This document shows positions 36,471 through 43,512 of a DNA stretch of 44,220 bases, piece after piece (positions within the stretch are counted from its first letter, which is position 1; every line of letters starts with the position of its first letter). A program made the translations under genes and the position numbers. The stretch comes from DAONFI01 sp035403485 (GTDB taxonomy: Bacteria; Planctomycetota; Phycisphaerae; SM23-33). Location of the stretch: assembly GCA_964536835.1 (NCBI GenBank), contig CAZIAZ010000024.1, positions 1-44,220 on the forward strand, written 5' to 3'. The notes beneath the pieces were generated by a model. It ran no database searches, was not told where the DNA came from, and saw only the letters and a program-made list of their open reading frames with translations.

Positions 36471-36538
36471 ATTTTATAAAATTTTTTTCTGGATTTTTCT
36501 ATAAAAAATTTTTGGGCCATCCGCATAATATCCAATAT

Positions 36539-37321
36539 TTACAATACTTTTATGCGTTTGCCGAGGGCGAAAAAAATTTTATCAGTGGACTCTATACTGA
36601 CCACGCTTTGATTTTTTATAAAATTATTTATGGTGTTATGGGCTATACCGGAACGCCGTGCGATTTCGCGAAGGCTCAACCCACTCTGGCGAATTGCTCG
36701 CTTGAGCTGAGTTTCGATACTTTCCGGAGCTTTCGGGCCAGCCTCCAATATTTGTTGTATAAGGCCTGCATGCTCATGCTTGACGTCAATATTGTGCCGC
36801 CGAATGAACTCTCTGGCGGCCCTGTAGAACTCAGCTGATACCTTCGGCACGCTGCAACCCCTTTTGTCTGCTATCGCCCTGTGTGCTCCATCGAAACTGC
36901 CTGTATCGGCGATGTACTGGCGATACTCTGCCAAGATACCATCGTCGAACCGGTACTCGCAGCCGTCGTCGGATTCCCGTTGCTCTACGAGCAACTCAAG
37001 CATATCCTCACCGTCGACGCCGTCTTTGAGATGTGCTTCGTGCCGGCCAATTCGTCCGAGACGGCGCACTTCGTCTCGCATGGCGTTGAAGCCGATACTC
37101 AAGATATACGATTTGATATTTTTACGTTGCAGGTCGACGGTCGGAAGACGACGCCATATCTGGGCCAGGCCCACCTGCACCGCGTCGTCCGCCATCCATG
37201 CGTACCTGGCACACGCCACGCCACGCAGGATGGGCTCGACTTCCCGTTCGAGCAGTGGAAAATTGTCTCGATTTTTGCACTGCCTGACCAGACCGGCCCA
37301 GAATTCATTGTCCTTTTTCAT
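36539..37321 (-). CDS. Sigma-70 region 2-like protein with C-terminal XRE-type HTH
   Basis: A 260-residue protein with an unusual layout. Residues about 28-90 resemble sigma-70 region 2 of ECF factors (DDAVQVGLAQIWRRLPT and IKSYILSIGFNAMRDEVRRL). Instead of region 4, the last 55 residues form a Cro/XRE-like helix-turn-helix (LSLREIARRSGIAHNTINNF). A middle helix-rich segment contains CSVPKVSAEFYRAAREFI. It could be an alternative sigma factor with a substituted DNA-reading domain, or a regulator that borrowed the sigma fold. It overlaps the upstream small gene by four bases and faces the integrase. Confidence is good for each fold separately, lower for the function. Confidence 0.7.
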   Translation of the reverse strand: MKKDNEFWAGLVRQCKNRDNFPLLEREVEPILRGVACARYAWMADDAVQVGLAQIWRRLPTVDLQRKNIKSYILSIGFNAMRDEVRRLGRIGRHEAHLKDGVDGEDMLELLVEQRESDDGCEYRFDDGILAEYRQYIADTGSFDGAHRAIADKRGCSVPKVSAEFYRAAREFIRRHNIDVKHEHAGLIQQILEAGPKAPESIETQLKRAIRQSGLSLREIARRSGIAHNTINNFIKNQSVVSIESTDKIFFALGKRIKVL

Positions 37322-37626
37322 GCCACATCCCTCGCCGCTTCGCGGATGGTATCTTTCCGGACGGGCCGATTTCGGAGCCGGTTACAGATACCGCGAAGCC
37401 GGTTGCCGACGGCCATGCGGAATTGGCCGAAGCTGCTGGCACGTTGGGCCTTGATATGGATTTCTTCGGCACTGCAACCGAAATTATAAGCCAGCAAAGC
37501 CAATTCCGAGGGTGTCTGGCACTTGGCCAATAATTCTGTGATTGCGTCTGTTTTGTTATTGGACGCACTGTTGCTCTCACGCATGGAGGTGCGGAGATTT
37601 TTGAGTCTATCGAGTTTCGAAAACAC
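37318..37626 (-). CDS. Small protein of unknown function, coupled to sigma-2/XRE gene
   Basis: A 102-residue, basic and helical protein, starting with GTG 8 bases after AAAGGA. It contains AYNFGCSAEEIHIKAQRASSFGQFR and an Arg-rich C-terminus, and no recognised domain. It overlaps the following sigma-2/XRE gene by four bases (ATGA), so the two are translationally coupled and may act as partners, for example as a sigma regulator. That role is inferred from arrangement only. Confidence 0.65.
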   Translation of the reverse strand: MFSKLDRLKNLRTSMRESNSASNNKTDAITELLAKCQTPSELALLAYNFGCSAEEIHIKAQRASSFGQFRMAVGNRLRGICNRLRNRPVRKDTIREAARDVA

Positions 37627-37782
37627 GCTTACAATCCTTTGTAATGCGTGGGTTGGGATATGCTTATATTATCGTCAATATGAGTTTTGTCCAATATATT
37701 TTTATGTTTTTGAAAATTTAGGATTAAATAAAGCCATCGCCTTTTGTAAGGTCTATCCCTCCCCCAAAAGTAAATTTATACC

Positions 37783-37810
37783 TTGACTTTTCCTGACATA
37801 TTCCTAACAT
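37783..37810 (+). promoter_or_regulatory. Candidate sigma-70 promoter
   Basis: TTGACT (37783-37788), 16-base spacer, TAACAT (37805-37810). It reads towards the small plus-strand gene at 37886 and supports that strand as the coding one. The rest of 37627-37867 holds nothing else I can support. Confidence 0.45.
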
Positions 37811-37885
37811 GTACATTTCACGGACGAACGTAGGCCAAGGAGACGCTTGATATTTTTGTGACGATTTTTGGGAGACGCAAGCGAA

Positions 37886-38110
37886 ATGCTGAGGAATATG
37901 CTGTTAAACAACGTCCGTGATTTATTGATAGAGGGAATTCTAAGCTTTACCAATAAAGGGGATATCGATGATTTGGAAATGGAATATGAACTATTGAAAG
38001 ATTTTCGAACCCTGCCAATGCCCATGAAAGCCAAATTCATGTCCTGCTTCAAGGAATATTTACAGGCGAACCAACCATGCATAACTCCTAAAGGGCCGTG
38101 GGATAATTAA
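37886..38110 (+). CDS. Small acidic protein of unknown function
   Basis: A 74-residue protein with an internal acidic helix (GDIDDLEMEYELL). The ATG at 37886 has GGGAG 11 bases upstream; a TTG at 37868 in the same frame would add six residues. A promoter-like sequence at 37783-37810 reads towards it. An overlapping minus-strand frame is Ser-rich and unconvincing. I recognise no family. It is the only plus-strand gene between integrase and the tRNA(CAU). Confidence 0.5.
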   Translation: MLRNMLLNNVRDLLIEGILSFTNKGDIDDLEMEYELLKDFRTLPMPMKAKFMSCFKEYLQANQPCITPKGPWDN

Positions 38111-38131
38111 ATCCAACGCATAATGTGGATT

Positions 38132-38512
38132 TTAGACAATGGCTTTTTCAAGTTGCTTATCGGCCCACGCAGAGATATGTTTCCAATGATGATGAAACAA
38201 TTTGTATATGGTTTGACTGTTGTATTTTTTATGAAATAAGTCAACTCCATAATATCTGCCTACAATTGAAGCAGACTTTAAAGCATAAAAATGTTGATAA
38301 TTTTCTGTGCCAAGCATTTGCTTGAGATAAGCTTCGCGTATTTCGTGCGAATCCGAATGAATACCATGCCTCAAAAATAAGACGGCTTCACATTTGTGAA
38401 CCGCAGCGTAGAAAATCACAGTAATAGCCCAATCTGGATGTGAATTTTCAAGTTCTTTAAAAACCACAAAATTGTTTTCTGCGGTTTTTTTGTGGGTTTC
38501 AATATCAGGCAT
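38132..38512 (-). CDS. HEPN-like domain protein
   Basis: A 126-residue all-helical protein resembling short HEPN proteins: an N-terminal helix with a hydrophobic segment (DWAITVIFYAAVHKCEAVL), then RHGIHSDSHEIRE, then further helices. HEPN proteins are often RNases or nucleotide-binding partners in toxin-antitoxin and defence systems. The classical R-x(4-6)-H catalytic motif is not cleanly present (nearest is RHGIHSDSH), so nuclease activity is uncertain. The gene begins directly at the stop of the 165-residue protein gene, without a gap, and the two form an operon. Confidence 0.55.
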   Translation of the reverse strand: MPDIETHKKTAENNFVVFKELENSHPDWAITVIFYAAVHKCEAVLFLRHGIHSDSHEIREAYLKQMLGTENYQHFYALKSASIVGRYYGVDLFHKKYNSQTIYKLFHHHWKHISAWADKQLEKAIV

Positions 38513-39010
38513 TTATTTCCCGTTGTCTATATTCAAAGCATCAGGCATAAAGCATTGCAATGTTTCATTTTTTAGAAATTCAGGTGCTTCGTATGTTTCA
38601 AAATACCAATTTTCTAAAAGTCCAGTTGAAATCTGGCAATCAAATTCTGCAAGACTGTCTGCAAGTTTTTCATTATGCTCTGGCGAATCATGGATAACTA
38701 TCATCAATAATTTCATAATACCAGGACACACGACGTTGGCACGTAAATAAATATTGCTTACTTCTGGAAATTTACTTTTCCAGTTTGCAATCTTTGTAAA
38801 GATATCAGCCTGAATTTTCTGAAAACGTTCGACGTCAGCAGAAATACGACTTGCGGCATCTGCTGCCGCAAAAGCCACTTCCGGTGGAAGAACTACAGGC
38901 TCGTTGTTCTCACGTGTAAAAACATAAAGATAATCGGTATCTTCTGTAGTATCGAGATGCTTATATTGTAGTTTGCTTTTACTTACCAGATTAGAATCAT
39001 CAGATACCAA
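38513..39010 (-). CDS. Unknown protein, operon partner of the HEPN-like protein
   Basis: A 165-residue protein. A TTG start follows AAAGGAG by 7 bases. The N-terminal part may form strands (DTDYLYVFTREN), followed by a long helix (VAFAAADAASRISADVERFQ) and a further alpha/beta region (KLLMIVIHDSPEH). I recognise no family. It precedes the HEPN-like gene with no gap, an arrangement typical of two-component toxin-antitoxin or sensor-effector pairs. An extended -10 promoter lies at 39062-39070. Confidence 0.65.
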   Translation of the reverse strand: MVSDDSNLVSKSKLQYKHLDTTEDTDYLYVFTRENNEPVVLPPEVAFAAADAASRISADVERFQKIQADIFTKIANWKSKFPEVSNIYLRANVVCPGIMKLLMIVIHDSPEHNEKLADSLAEFDCQISTGLLENWYFETYEAPEFLKNETLQCFMPDALNIDNGK

Positions 39011-39061
39011 TGGATCACTCCTTTTTTTATTTATGGCTTTTTAAACCGGCACTTCTACAAA

Positions 39062-39070
39062 ATTATAGCA
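39062..39070 (-). promoter_or_regulatory. Extended -10 promoter of the HEPN pair
   Basis: On the minus strand the sequence is TGCTATAAT, a perfect -10 with the TGn extension, about 50 bases before the TTG start at 39010. No good -35 is seen, as is usual for extended -10 promoters. Confidence 0.55.
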
Positions 39071-39209
39071 CGATTTTCAATTCCCAAAAGCCTTATTTTG
39101 TATTATTTTTTTATGAATATACCTAACTTTTGCCTTAAAAGTATCGGCATACCCAATCACAATCTTTAATGATTTTGTGCCACTTCATATGTCAAAATAC
39201 CAAACGCTT

Positions 39210-39575
39210 CTATGATTCAGGTAATAACCTCTTAATTTTATTTGCTACTGATATGGTATATTTCAGTCTACATTTCGGACACCTGACCCGCATTTTCGCC
39301 AATGATTCAAGACTTTCCAAATCTGCTTTACAATTAGGCTTTGCCGTCACCATTAAGTCTTTGTCTATAAAAGGCTTAATGTTATTTGCGGTCAAAAAAG
39401 TGGGCAAGTTTCCGTCACCGCGTGAAGATGGGGTAGAACCGCCTATTGCCCTTGCGAATCCACGTTGCGACAATACTCTCGTTCCATCCTCAAGAACGGC
39501 ACATGGAATTTCTATGTCGCCAATTTTAAGCGTGCCGGCATATATTGCCTTTTGAATATGCTGTCCTTTTTTCAT
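39210..39575 (-). pseudogene. P63C-like protein, probably truncated
   Basis: A 121-residue frame whose first 75 residues resemble the N-terminus of phage P63C-domain proteins (KIGDIEIPCAVLEDGTRVLS and LPTFLTANNIKPFIDKDL). The remainder (CPKCRLKYTISVANKIKRLL) departs from that pattern, and the large P63C core is missing, so I read this as a truncated gene. It starts three bases after the stop of the membrane zinc-ribbon gene and is the last gene of the four-gene operon. A short functional variant cannot be excluded. Confidence 0.5.
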
Positions 39576-39578
39576 TTC

Positions 39579-40457
39579 TTACCCTGCCTTTGATTTTTCT
39601 TTTTCTAATCGTTCTTTTTCGATTTTTAATTCTTTCCGAGAGTATTTAAGGTCGGCTTCGAACTGTCTGAAATCGTGCGTTAGTTCTGAATATTGTCCAC
39701 CCAAATAATCGTCACAAAAGCATTCGTCGGCTTCAAGGTATTTCAGTTGTTCGCTGACGTCTTTCGTCATTTGTTGTTGAATACGTAATTGATTTTTAAC
39801 CATTATTCCCCATATTACATCGCCGAGTCCTGGATTGCCATTGAACTTCTTTTTCAGCCGATTCCATTCTTCGATAAATGCGTCGTATCCCCCGATTGTC
39901 CCCGCATAGTATCCCATGCCGTCGATAAAATGGACATAACAAGCCTGAACATCTGTCAAGTACATTTGCGGGAAAGCCCATTGATGCGGGTCTACGCTGA
40001 TGTATTCTTCACAATGCGGGCAGACGAATTCTGAACGTCTTGCAGGCTTCTTTTTGTTTTTAAGTATGTTTTTGCAATATGGGCAGGCAGGGAAAAATTC
40101 CGGCGCGGGCTGCCTTTTCGTCCATTCAGTTCTATTACCAAGCGGCAAGGCCGCTCCTCGATATAAATAGTGTTCGTCGGATAGCGATTTGGGTTTGTTC
40201 TTATTGATTATTGGCTTGCAGATATCGGATGCGGTTACGGATTTGAATTTTGGTTTATCCGCCTTTGCTTGATTGGTCTGAACAGTTTCCATTGCATTTC
40301 CCACGGCGCCGATTATTCCCAGTACTATTCCCGCCAAAAATCCGTAGAAAAACCCGTCGTCGCCGAAAAGCCAATATCCAATCCCGCCGAATATAACGCC
40401 CATTATTACTATCGCAAACGTCATACTACCACACCCTGATTGGTTTTTCTGCCCCAT
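39579..40457 (-). CDS. Membrane protein with zinc ribbon and C-terminal coiled coil
   Basis: A 292-residue protein. Two glycine-rich transmembrane helices lie at about residues 12-31 and 36-55. A cytoplasmic or exposed zinc ribbon follows with two CxxC pairs (CPYC and CPHC, about residues 125-150). The C-terminal 60 residues are strongly charged and predicted coiled coil (FRQFEADLKYSRKELKIEKE). I know no family with this combination. A good RBS precedes the ATG. It lies between the HsdR-N-like gene and the P63C-like fragment in one operon. Membrane-plus-sensor layouts are common in element-encoded immunity, but that is only an inference. Confidence 0.65.
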   Translation of the reverse strand: MGQKNQSGCGSMTFAIVIMGVIFGGIGYWLFGDDGFFYGFLAGIVLGIIGAVGNAMETVQTNQAKADKPKFKSVTASDICKPIINKNKPKSLSDEHYLYRGAALPLGNRTEWTKRQPAPEFFPACPYCKNILKNKKKPARRSEFVCPHCEEYISVDPHQWAFPQMYLTDVQACYVHFIDGMGYYAGTIGGYDAFIEEWNRLKKKFNGNPGLGDVIWGIMVKNQLRIQQQMTKDVSEQLKYLEADECFCDDYLGGQYSELTHDFRQFEADLKYSRKELKIEKERLEKEKSKAG

Positions 40458-40498
40458 TCTCCCTATCCTACATTTGATTTTCTTGTTTTCAATTCGTC

Positions 40499-41398
40499 TT
40501 ATATTGCATTTTCGCTCGCTTCCAAGATTTCAGGTTGACATACAATTTTGGGTTGAGCCTCAATGCCTGTAGTGTGTATCGACGTATCAACAGAAACGGC
40601 TAGGGCTTCATTTTTATCTGAAAGATTTTTAGATTCGCTTCCAGTGGACTTTTTCGCTCTAGGTTTTTTGTCCTTTTTCTGCGGTAATCTGATATTGGCT
40701 TCATCCATGGCATTGATTGACGCTTCATTCAGAAGATGGCGGAAGCCGCTGATAATGTCTTCCGGCTCTACAGCTACTCCGCTTTTATGTTTCACAACCC
40801 TTCTAATGGTTATGAGCGCATCTGGACTAAGTATAGCCTCAATAAGATGTTGAGGTAGAAGTACATTACGTTTTTGCCAGAGGTCGTCAAGAACGCCTTT
40901 TGAAACGCTTTTAAAAGAAATGAGCTCAAACTTTTCCGCCAGAGTTTCAATGTCGTCGTCCAGGACGTTCCAAGAGTGTACCAGACTTGTTTTGGGTGGT
41001 TGTCCATAGCTGATATGATAAAGATTCCATTGTTTAGAATTCGTTAGCAGAATCCATTCACAACCTGTATCGATGGCATATGAGGTTACCTGTTTAAGGT
41101 GTTTCGGTGCTAAATCAATACAGACCCTTTTGATTTCTATCATTATGACCGGTTTCTTGTCTTCACCTTCGCCGAGTTCTATGGAAAAATCGACGTGTTC
41201 GGTTTCACCTGCCCCACGAACGGCGCGCTCGCGAGAAAGATGGCGGAATGGGTCGTAGCCCATGAGGGTTTCAAACATTCTTTCTATTCGCCGACGGGTT
41301 TCGGCCTCATTGCAGTCCTGTTTTTCTGCCATGGCGATCATATTTTTTGTGTCACGCAAATTCTTCCTGTATTCTTTATCGATTTTAATTTGAGGCAT
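40499..41398 (-). CDS. Stand-alone HsdR N-terminal-like (PD-(D/E)XK fold) protein
   Basis: A 299-residue protein. Residues about 35-145 resemble the nuclease domain of type I restriction subunit R: Asp70 (HVDFSIEL), Glu88 and Lys90 (IMIEIKR, the E-x-K) and QVTSYAIDTGCEWILLTNS. The D...E-x-K set could bind a metal and cut DNA. There is no helicase part and no hsdM or hsdS nearby, so this is not a type I system. The C-terminal 100 residues are low complexity and Lys/Ser-rich. The RBS is AAGGAA. The gene follows the XRE regulator by 11 bases. Related stand-alone proteins occur on mobile elements. Confidence 0.75.
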   Translation of the reverse strand: MPQIKIDKEYRKNLRDTKNMIAMAEKQDCNEAETRRRIERMFETLMGYDPFRHLSRERAVRGAGETEHVDFSIELGEGEDKKPVIMIEIKRVCIDLAPKHLKQVTSYAIDTGCEWILLTNSKQWNLYHISYGQPPKTSLVHSWNVLDDDIETLAEKFELISFKSVSKGVLDDLWQKRNVLLPQHLIEAILSPDALITIRRVVKHKSGVAVEPEDIISGFRHLLNEASINAMDEANIRLPQKKDKKPRAKKSTGSESKNLSDKNEALAVSVDTSIHTTGIEAQPKIVCQPEILEASENAI

Positions 41399-41409
41399 TT
41401 TTTTCCTTT

Positions 41410-41823
41410 CTATCCCACTTGATTTTTCTTCTTGTGAGTTCCCATATGTTTTTCGAAATTGGGGTCAATTATATTGTCGGTGTTGTATTCAACAGGCTTC
41501 TCTTTCTGGCGACGCTCCTCGATACGCAATGCGTGAGTAAGCATTTCTGCACGTTCTGCGGGGGTCATACGCTCCAGAGACATGATAACCTTGTCCAGTA
41601 CTGTGTCGCGGGATTCGTTATCGGCCTGTAAGGCAGTTACCGGTACATCTAAAGCCTTTGCAATTCTCAATATTTGACGTTCTCGCGGATTATTCTCCCC
41701 GCGTTCATACATTGCAATCATATTGCTTGAACAGCCTACCATTTTGGCAAGCTGAGCCTGGCTTAAATTGCGTTCTGCCCGAAATTTCCGCAATGCTTTT
41801 CTATCAAACATTAAAAATATCAT
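41410..41823 (-). CDS. XRE-family transcription regulator
   Basis: A 137-residue protein with an N-terminal Cro/C1-type helix-turn-helix (residues about 8-62: LSQAQLAKMVGCSSNMIAMY and RQILRIAKALDVPVTAL) and a charged helical tail that may dimerise. There are two in-frame ATGs, at 41823 and 41808; neither has a strong RBS. It is first in the four-gene minus-strand operon and divergent from the tRNA(CAU)-containing transcript. A perfect 14-base inverted repeat lies directly upstream, overlapping the divergent promoter area, so it probably represses its own and the divergent promoter. Confidence 0.85.
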   Translation of the reverse strand: MIFLMFDRKALRKFRAERNLSQAQLAKMVGCSSNMIAMYERGENNPRERQILRIAKALDVPVTALQADNESRDTVLDKVIMSLERMTPAERAEMLTHALRIEERRQKEKPVEYNTDNIIDPNFEKHMGTHKKKNQVG

Positions 41824-41866
41824 ATCAAACCAACTTTTTTAAAAAATCATAAATATAGAAATTTGC

Positions 41867-41943
41867 AATATTTACAAGTATCTATAAAATATTGTTTATT
41901 ATTACTTGTAAATATTTGTTGACTTAATTTATAGAAACTTGTA
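41867..41943. promoter_or_regulatory. Candidate XRE operator cluster
   Basis: AATATTTACAAGTA (41867-41880) is the exact reverse complement of 41903-41916, 22 bases apart. The half-site TACTTGTA/TACAAGTA appears at 41873-41880 and 41903-41910, with a near copy AACTTGTA at 41936-41943. The three sites flank and overlap the divergent promoter at 41919-41947, like operators of a phage switch. Confidence 0.6.
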
Positions 41944-41947
41944 TTAT
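41919..41947 (+). promoter_or_regulatory. Strong sigma-70 promoter
   Basis: TTGACT (41919-41924), an exact 17-base spacer and TATTAT (41942-41947). It reads towards the structured leader, the tRNA(CAU) and the small genes downstream. The third operator half-site overlaps its -10. Confidence 0.75.
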
Positions 41948-41961
41948 TACTCATATGAACA

Positions 41962-42066
41962 ACGCAACAACCACAACTCGAAACACAAATCAAGCCAATA
42001 AATGTCCGAATACTCTTCGTGGTTGTTGCGTAATCGGACTCCTTGGCGGGGGGTTCACACTCCCCG
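41962..42066 (+). other. Structured leader upstream of the tRNA
   Basis: ACGCAACAACCAC (41962-41974) is the perfect reverse complement of 42019-42031, forming a 13-bp stem with a 44-base loop. CGGGG (42047-42051) then pairs with CCCCG (42062-42066). A short frame from ATG 41955 begins with four consecutive Thr codons after Ala, but it runs on into the tRNA and is not a convincing gene. Confidence 0.5.
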
Positions 42067-42072
42067 TTATAT

Positions 42073-42144
42073 CGCGGGATAGTGTAACGGCAACACGTCA
42101 GCCTCATGCGCTGAAGACTGCGGGTCCGATTCCCGCTCCCGCTA
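42073..42144 (+). tRNA. tRNA with CAU anticodon (Met-type or Ile2-type)
   Basis: A full cloverleaf can be folded. Six acceptor pairs form with a C1-U72 mismatch, and the discriminator is A at 42144. The D-arm is GTGT/ACAC with A14, G18, G19 and A21 in the loop. The anticodon arm is TCAGC/GCTGA with loop CTCATGC. The variable loop is AGACT and the T-arm is GCGGG/CCCGC with loop TCCGATT. The anticodon stem lacks the three G-C pairs of initiator tRNA, so it is an elongator Met or a lysidine-modified Ile tRNA. Position 55 is C instead of the usual T. CCA is not encoded. Confidence 0.8.
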
Positions 42145-42146
42145 AT

Positions 42147-42209
42147 TGTCTGGTCTCCCTCCACCAGACAGGCTCGCGGACGGGCGAATCCGGATTTTTC
42201 GCCCGTCCG
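42147..42209 (+). other. Two hairpins directly after the tRNA
   Basis: TGTCTGGT (42147-42154) pairs with ACCAGACA (42163-42170). CGGACGGGCGAA (42177-42188) pairs perfectly with TTCGCCCGTCCG (42198-42209). Neither is followed by a T-run, so they are not typical terminators; they may protect or process the transcript. The remainder of the 42145-42479 spacer contains only the repeats listed next. Confidence 0.55.
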
Positions 42210-42371
42210 ACCTTTAGACCATTTCAGTCTGTTGCGGCCACCTCCTTCCGCAGCAGTGTTAATGCCGGTTTCCTCCGGCCGGCCGGCAGTGCCTCGACGT
42301 TTCCCCCTGCGTCGGGGCCTGCCACATTTTTTAACAATCATAGCTGCACGGCGTTTTTTGTGCAGTCAAAA

Positions 42372-42454
42372 CTTTTCACCCCACGAGTACCTAACACGGA
42401 CGTTACGGCTGTTTTAAAAATCTTTTCACTCCACAGGACGTATGGGGTGAAAAG
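42372..42454. repeat. Three copies of a 12-base motif upstream of small genes
   Basis: CTTTTCACCCCA occurs at 42372-42383, CTTTTCACTCCA at 42422-42433, and the exact reverse complement of the first at 42443-42454. All lie within 110 bases upstream of the gene starting at 42480. They are candidate protein-binding sites (repressor, excision or replication). Confidence 0.6.
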
Positions 42455-42479
42455 GCATTTTAACCGACGGGCAGTAACG

Positions 42480-42761
42480 ATGATATTTACGGTCACAGAA
42501 ACCCCGTGGACGAGCTGCGAACTGGCGGACATACACGGCACATCGGCAGGGCGGGCGAAAGAGCAGCAGACCAAGATAGACGACTGGATACTGAAAATCA
42601 TAGCTCGCGAATACGTTGCGGCCGGAACTCGGTCAGACCAGGCGGCAAACTCCATCAGATGCCGTATCGCACGGCTCAATAAACTTTTTACCAAATCCCC
42701 TCAGCGTGCCATGCAGCACGTTACGCGGCTGATAACCATCGCAAAAGAGAGCAGGAGGTAA
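42480..42761 (+). CDS. Small protein of unknown function (element gene)
   Basis: A 93-residue protein from the ATG at 42480. The upstream part of the same open frame covers the tRNA and repeats and is not considered coding. It contains SCELADIHGTSAGRAKEQQ and a basic helical C-terminus. I recognise no family. It begins a run of closely packed small genes on the plus strand, three bases before the next start. The RBS is weak (GACGGG). Confidence 0.55.
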   Translation: MIFTVTETPWTSCELADIHGTSAGRAKEQQTKIDDWILKIIAREYVAAGTRSDQAANSIRCRIARLNKLFTKSPQRAMQHVTRLITIAKESRR

Positions 42762-42764
42762 ACC

Positions 42765-43091
42765 ATGAATAAAGTAACTTACACACCAGGGCCGTGGGAC
42801 TATGAACCATATGGCGATTGGTATAGTTTTGCCGGAAAAGACGGCAGGCAAGATTATACATTTAGAGTGGAGTTTGACGGCGATGTGTCAGAAAAAGAGC
42901 AACTTGCCGATGTCCATATCATTGCCGCCGCCCCTGAATTGCTGGAAGAATATCAAAATCTGCTGGGACGAATAGAGGCAATGAAATCCGCCATGATTCG
43001 CGGAGGTTTGCGTAATTGGGTTAAGGATTGGCTGTCGGATGATATTCTTGATGGCAATGCAATCACAAAAGCCACGGGAGAAAAAGACTAA
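42765..43091 (+). CDS. Phage-type hypothetical protein
   Basis: A 108-residue protein with a very good RBS (AGGAGG, 6 bases upstream). The N-terminal YTPGPWDYEPYGDW and central ADVHIIAAAPELLEEYQ match a hypothetical family that is widespread in tailed phages and prophages (TPGPW...IAAAPELL). Its molecular function is not known. Its presence supports a phage origin for this part of the element. Its stop overlaps the next start by one base. Confidence 0.75.
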   Translation: MNKVTYTPGPWDYEPYGDWYSFAGKDGRQDYTFRVEFDGDVSEKEQLADVHIIAAAPELLEEYQNLLGRIEAMKSAMIRGGLRNWVKDWLSDDILDGNAITKATGEKD

Positions 43092-43285
43092 TGACCGTCG
43101 AAGGTTACAAGTGTCAATCCTGCAAATACGAATTCACTGACGAGAACGCCGGCGTGATTATGACCAGCCGTGCCAGTTGGGATTCGGCGGGCGGCTGTCC
43201 CGCGGAATACGAGGCCTGCTGTCCGAATTGCGGCAAAATCGTTGATGACGGCGATGCCGCAGATATTGAGGTGGAAGAATGGTAG
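43091..43285 (+). CDS. Small zinc-ribbon protein
   Basis: A 64-residue protein with four cysteines in two pairs, CQSC near the N-terminus and CPNC in the C-terminal half, plus an extra CC, giving a probable single zinc ribbon. The C-terminus is acidic (VDDGDAADIEVEEW). Its start overlaps the stop of the previous gene by one base and its end overlaps the next gene by seven, so it is translated as part of a tight operon. The function is unknown. Confidence 0.65.
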   Translation: MTVEGYKCQSCKYEFTDENAGVIMTSRASWDSAGGCPAEYEACCPNCGKIVDDGDAADIEVEEW

Positions 43286-43512
43286 CGATTATTCCGGCGG
43301 CGTTTGCCCCGAAAGACGCGGCGGCGTACCTGGGCATAACCCTGTCAAAGTTTTATGCGGAAGTGATGCCCAGCCTTGAAGAAATGCAGCTCAAACCGGT
43401 TTTTTACGGATATTCGCAGCGGGCGATGTGGCCGCGTGACGTTTTGGACGAATACGTCCGCCGTTGTCCCAGCCGGCCGAGGACGAAGAAAGGAGTCGAA
43501 AATGAAGCGTAA
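43279..43512 (+). CDS. Small helix-turn-helix protein, candidate excisionase
   Basis: A 77-residue protein with a winged-HTH, AlpA/excisionase-like motif: FAPKDAAAYLGITLSKFYAEV, then RAMWPRDVLDEYVRRCPS. Such proteins bind DNA near att sites and steer tyrosine recombinases to excision, or act as small activators. It overlaps the previous gene by seven bases. The assignment as excisionase is inferred from size, fold and the integrase in the same element. Confidence 0.65.
   Translation: MVAIIPAAFAPKDAAAYLGITLSKFYAEVMPSLEEMQLKPVFYGYSQRAMWPRDVLDEYVRRCPSRPRTKKGVENEA

Noticed and set aside
37804..38082. 92-codon minus-strand frame
   Set aside because: Ser-rich composition typical of antisense frames; the plus-strand gene has an upstream promoter and more protein-like composition.
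40499..41398. Type I restriction-modification system
   Set aside because: Only the N-terminal domain of HsdR is matched; no helicase part, hsdM or hsdS is present.
41955..42479. Upstream part of the 268-codon frame
   Set aside because: It runs through the tRNA, hairpins and repeated motifs; only the part from ATG 42480 is likely coding.
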